Origin: an uncultured Holophagaceae bacterium
Lineage (GTDB): Bacteria > Acidobacteriota > Holophagae > Holophagales > Holophagaceae
Assembly (NCBI GenBank): GCA_903913215.1
Contig: CAIWKE010000036.1
Span: forward strand, 62,001 to 126,000
DNA: 64,000 bases
Reading direction: 5' to 3'
Positions 63,194 through 64,000 of this stretch are shown piece after piece (positions within the stretch are counted from its first letter, which is position 1; the number at the start of each line of letters is the position of its first letter). A model generated the notes under the pieces. The model was not told where the DNA came from, did no database searches, and saw nothing but the letters and a program-made list of their open reading frames with translations. A program made the position numbers and the translations under genes.

Positions 63194-64000
63194 GGCCGGT
63201 CCAGCGCCACGCGTACCTTCATACGCCCGCTGGCGTCGGTCTCCAGAACTTCCCAGGCGAGGGCTCCACTCCGGCCCTTGGGGTTCTCGCCTGGGCCCAG
63301 GTTGAAGGCCGCGTCATCCAGTTGCCAAAGCTTGAGGGGCAGGCGGGGCTTGGGCGGCTCGGGGCTACCTGGGTGGGCGTCCACCACGCGCACGGGGCCG
63401 CGGGGCGTGCCGTGGGTCAGCTGGCTGGGATCGATGCGGGCTATCACCAGGCCCTCGTGGCCGGGGCCGCTCCGGCCACCGATGCGGCCCCGCTCGAAGC
63501 CCCAGGGACGGCGCACCTCAAAACTGAAGAAGGCGCCCTGCTTCGCGGGATCGGGCACCGTGAGCCACTGGGGCTCGGCGCCGGGGGCGCGGCTGACCGG
63601 GGCCAGCCAGCCTTCCCAGTGGGAGCCGCGCAGGTTCAGGTGCTTCACCTGGGAGCGGAAGCGACCCTGGTACCAGAGCTCGGAGCGCACCCAGGCCAGG
63701 GGATGGGAGGGGCTGTAGCCCATGTCCTCCACCCAGGGGCCCTGCTCCGGGTGGTTGCGGTCCCAGCCCCGGTACTGGCCGCCGTCCATGAGGTCCCAGA
63801 TGCCCGCCGTGAGGGCCGAGCCGTCCTCCAAGTAGAGGTCATCCACGCGGTGCTCGCCCATGCTGTGGAAGGCCTCGTGGACGATGTTCCCCAGGGGCAC
63901 CTCCTCCGTGAGGAAGAGCAGGGGCAGGCGGCTGCGCCGCCAGGGCAGGAGCAGGCTCAGGGCTTTAATGTGGGTCTCGTCACCCGTGACAGACTGCGGG
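63160..64000 (-). CDS. M6-like metalloprotease, C-terminal part (runs off window)
   Basis: The frame is open to the window end, so the N-terminus is missing; about 280 residues are present. IVHEAFHSMG is an HExxH zinc motif, and DLYLEDGSALTAGIWDLMDGG resembles the downstream Asp/WDLM segment of M6 (immune-inhibitor-A-like) peptidases. The remainder is a beta-rich C-terminal region (GLVIARIDPSQLTHGTPRGPVRVVDA, typical of M6 endings). Probably a secreted protease; an internal GTG at 63900 is unlikely to be the true start. Confidence 0.65.
   Translation of the reverse strand, partial: PQSVTGDETHIKALSLLLPWRRSRLPLLFLTEEVPLGNIVHEAFHSMGEHRVDDLYLEDGSALTAGIWDLMDGGQYRGWDRNHPEQGPWVEDMGYSPSHPLAWVRSELWYQGRFRSQVKHLNLRGSHWEGWLAPVSRAPGAEPQWLTVPDPAKQGAFFSFEVRRPWGFERGRIGGRSGPGHEGLVIARIDPSQLTHGTPRGPVRVVDAHPGSPEPPKPRLPLKLWQLDDAAFNLGPGENPKGRSGALAWEVLETDASGRMKVRVALDRPQFRKGSRLPK

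Noticed and set aside
63160-63900. M6-like gene starting at GTG 63900
   Set aside because: The frame stays open to the window end and the HExxH motif would fall only a few residues from that start, so the gene must begin outside the window.

Overview
The window is about two-thirds G+C, densely packed with mostly operon-organised bacterial genes, and contains no rRNA, tRNA, phage, insertion sequence or CRISPR array that I can see. The gene set is that of a Gram-negative organism: outer-membrane channels, lipoproteins, an RND efflux system and S46 dipeptidyl-peptidases. It oxidises organic acids (GlcDF-type lactate/glycolate oxidase, lactate permease, C4-dicarboxylate sensing and uptake) and turns over peptides heavily (three S46 peptidases, M28, M20, DUF885 and M6-like enzymes). 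This combination suggests an Acidobacteriota member of the Holophagae/Geothrix type. That assignment is inferred from gene content, not from a marker gene.

Layout. 1-4.0 kb: FadR/GntR-type regulator, a near-perfect FadR-family operator, and the glcD-glcF oxidase pair. 4.0-16.3 kb, mostly minus strand: a membrane sensor-like protein, a GCS2-M20 fusion enzyme, an aminotransferase, proBA with an attenuator-like leader, an aromatic amino acid decarboxylase, a DUF2975/XRE pair, a mazEF-like toxin-antitoxin module, a lipoprotein and an exported beta-carbonic anhydrase. 16.4-26.2 kb: a cobalamin-binding-type radical SAM protein, a MacAB-like adaptor plus two permeases, a Zn/Mn importer locus (porin, binding protein, permease) behind two Zur-like boxes, and a Fur-box-controlled outer-membrane protein. 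Neither ABC locus carries its own ATPase. 26.3-34.2 kb: three tandem S46 peptidases, a deoxyribosyltransferase-like protein and an exported aldo/keto reductase. 34.2-41.5 kb: MFS transporter, nitrilase-family hydrolase, DcuSR-type two-component system with dctA, and a DAO-family oxidoreductase. 41.6-48.6 kb: a copper/silver-type CusCBA cluster framed by small exported cysteine-rich proteins. 48.7-60.5 kb: NUDIX hydrolase, Rel, a tRNA methyltransferase-like enzyme, a kinase remnant, motAB, ilvD and three degradative or unknown genes. 60.8-64 kb: a lactate permease fused to two tandem Cache sensor domains, then a partial M6-like protease.

How the parts fit. Lactate or a related 2-hydroxy acid probably enters through the Cache-permease fusion and is oxidised by GlcDF under the FadR-type regulator. 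C4-dicarboxylates are sensed by DcuSR and imported by DctA. Peptides are cut by the exported S46, M28 and DUF885 enzymes. Metal balance is handled by the Fur/Zur-type loci and the Cus cluster.

The most unusual items are the tandem-Cache/lactate-permease fusion, the proBA leader with a terminator 10-20 nt before the proB start, the GCS2-M20 fusion, and at least nine intergenic hairpins built from 8-9 nt repeat units. The hairpins keep a common architecture but differ in sequence.
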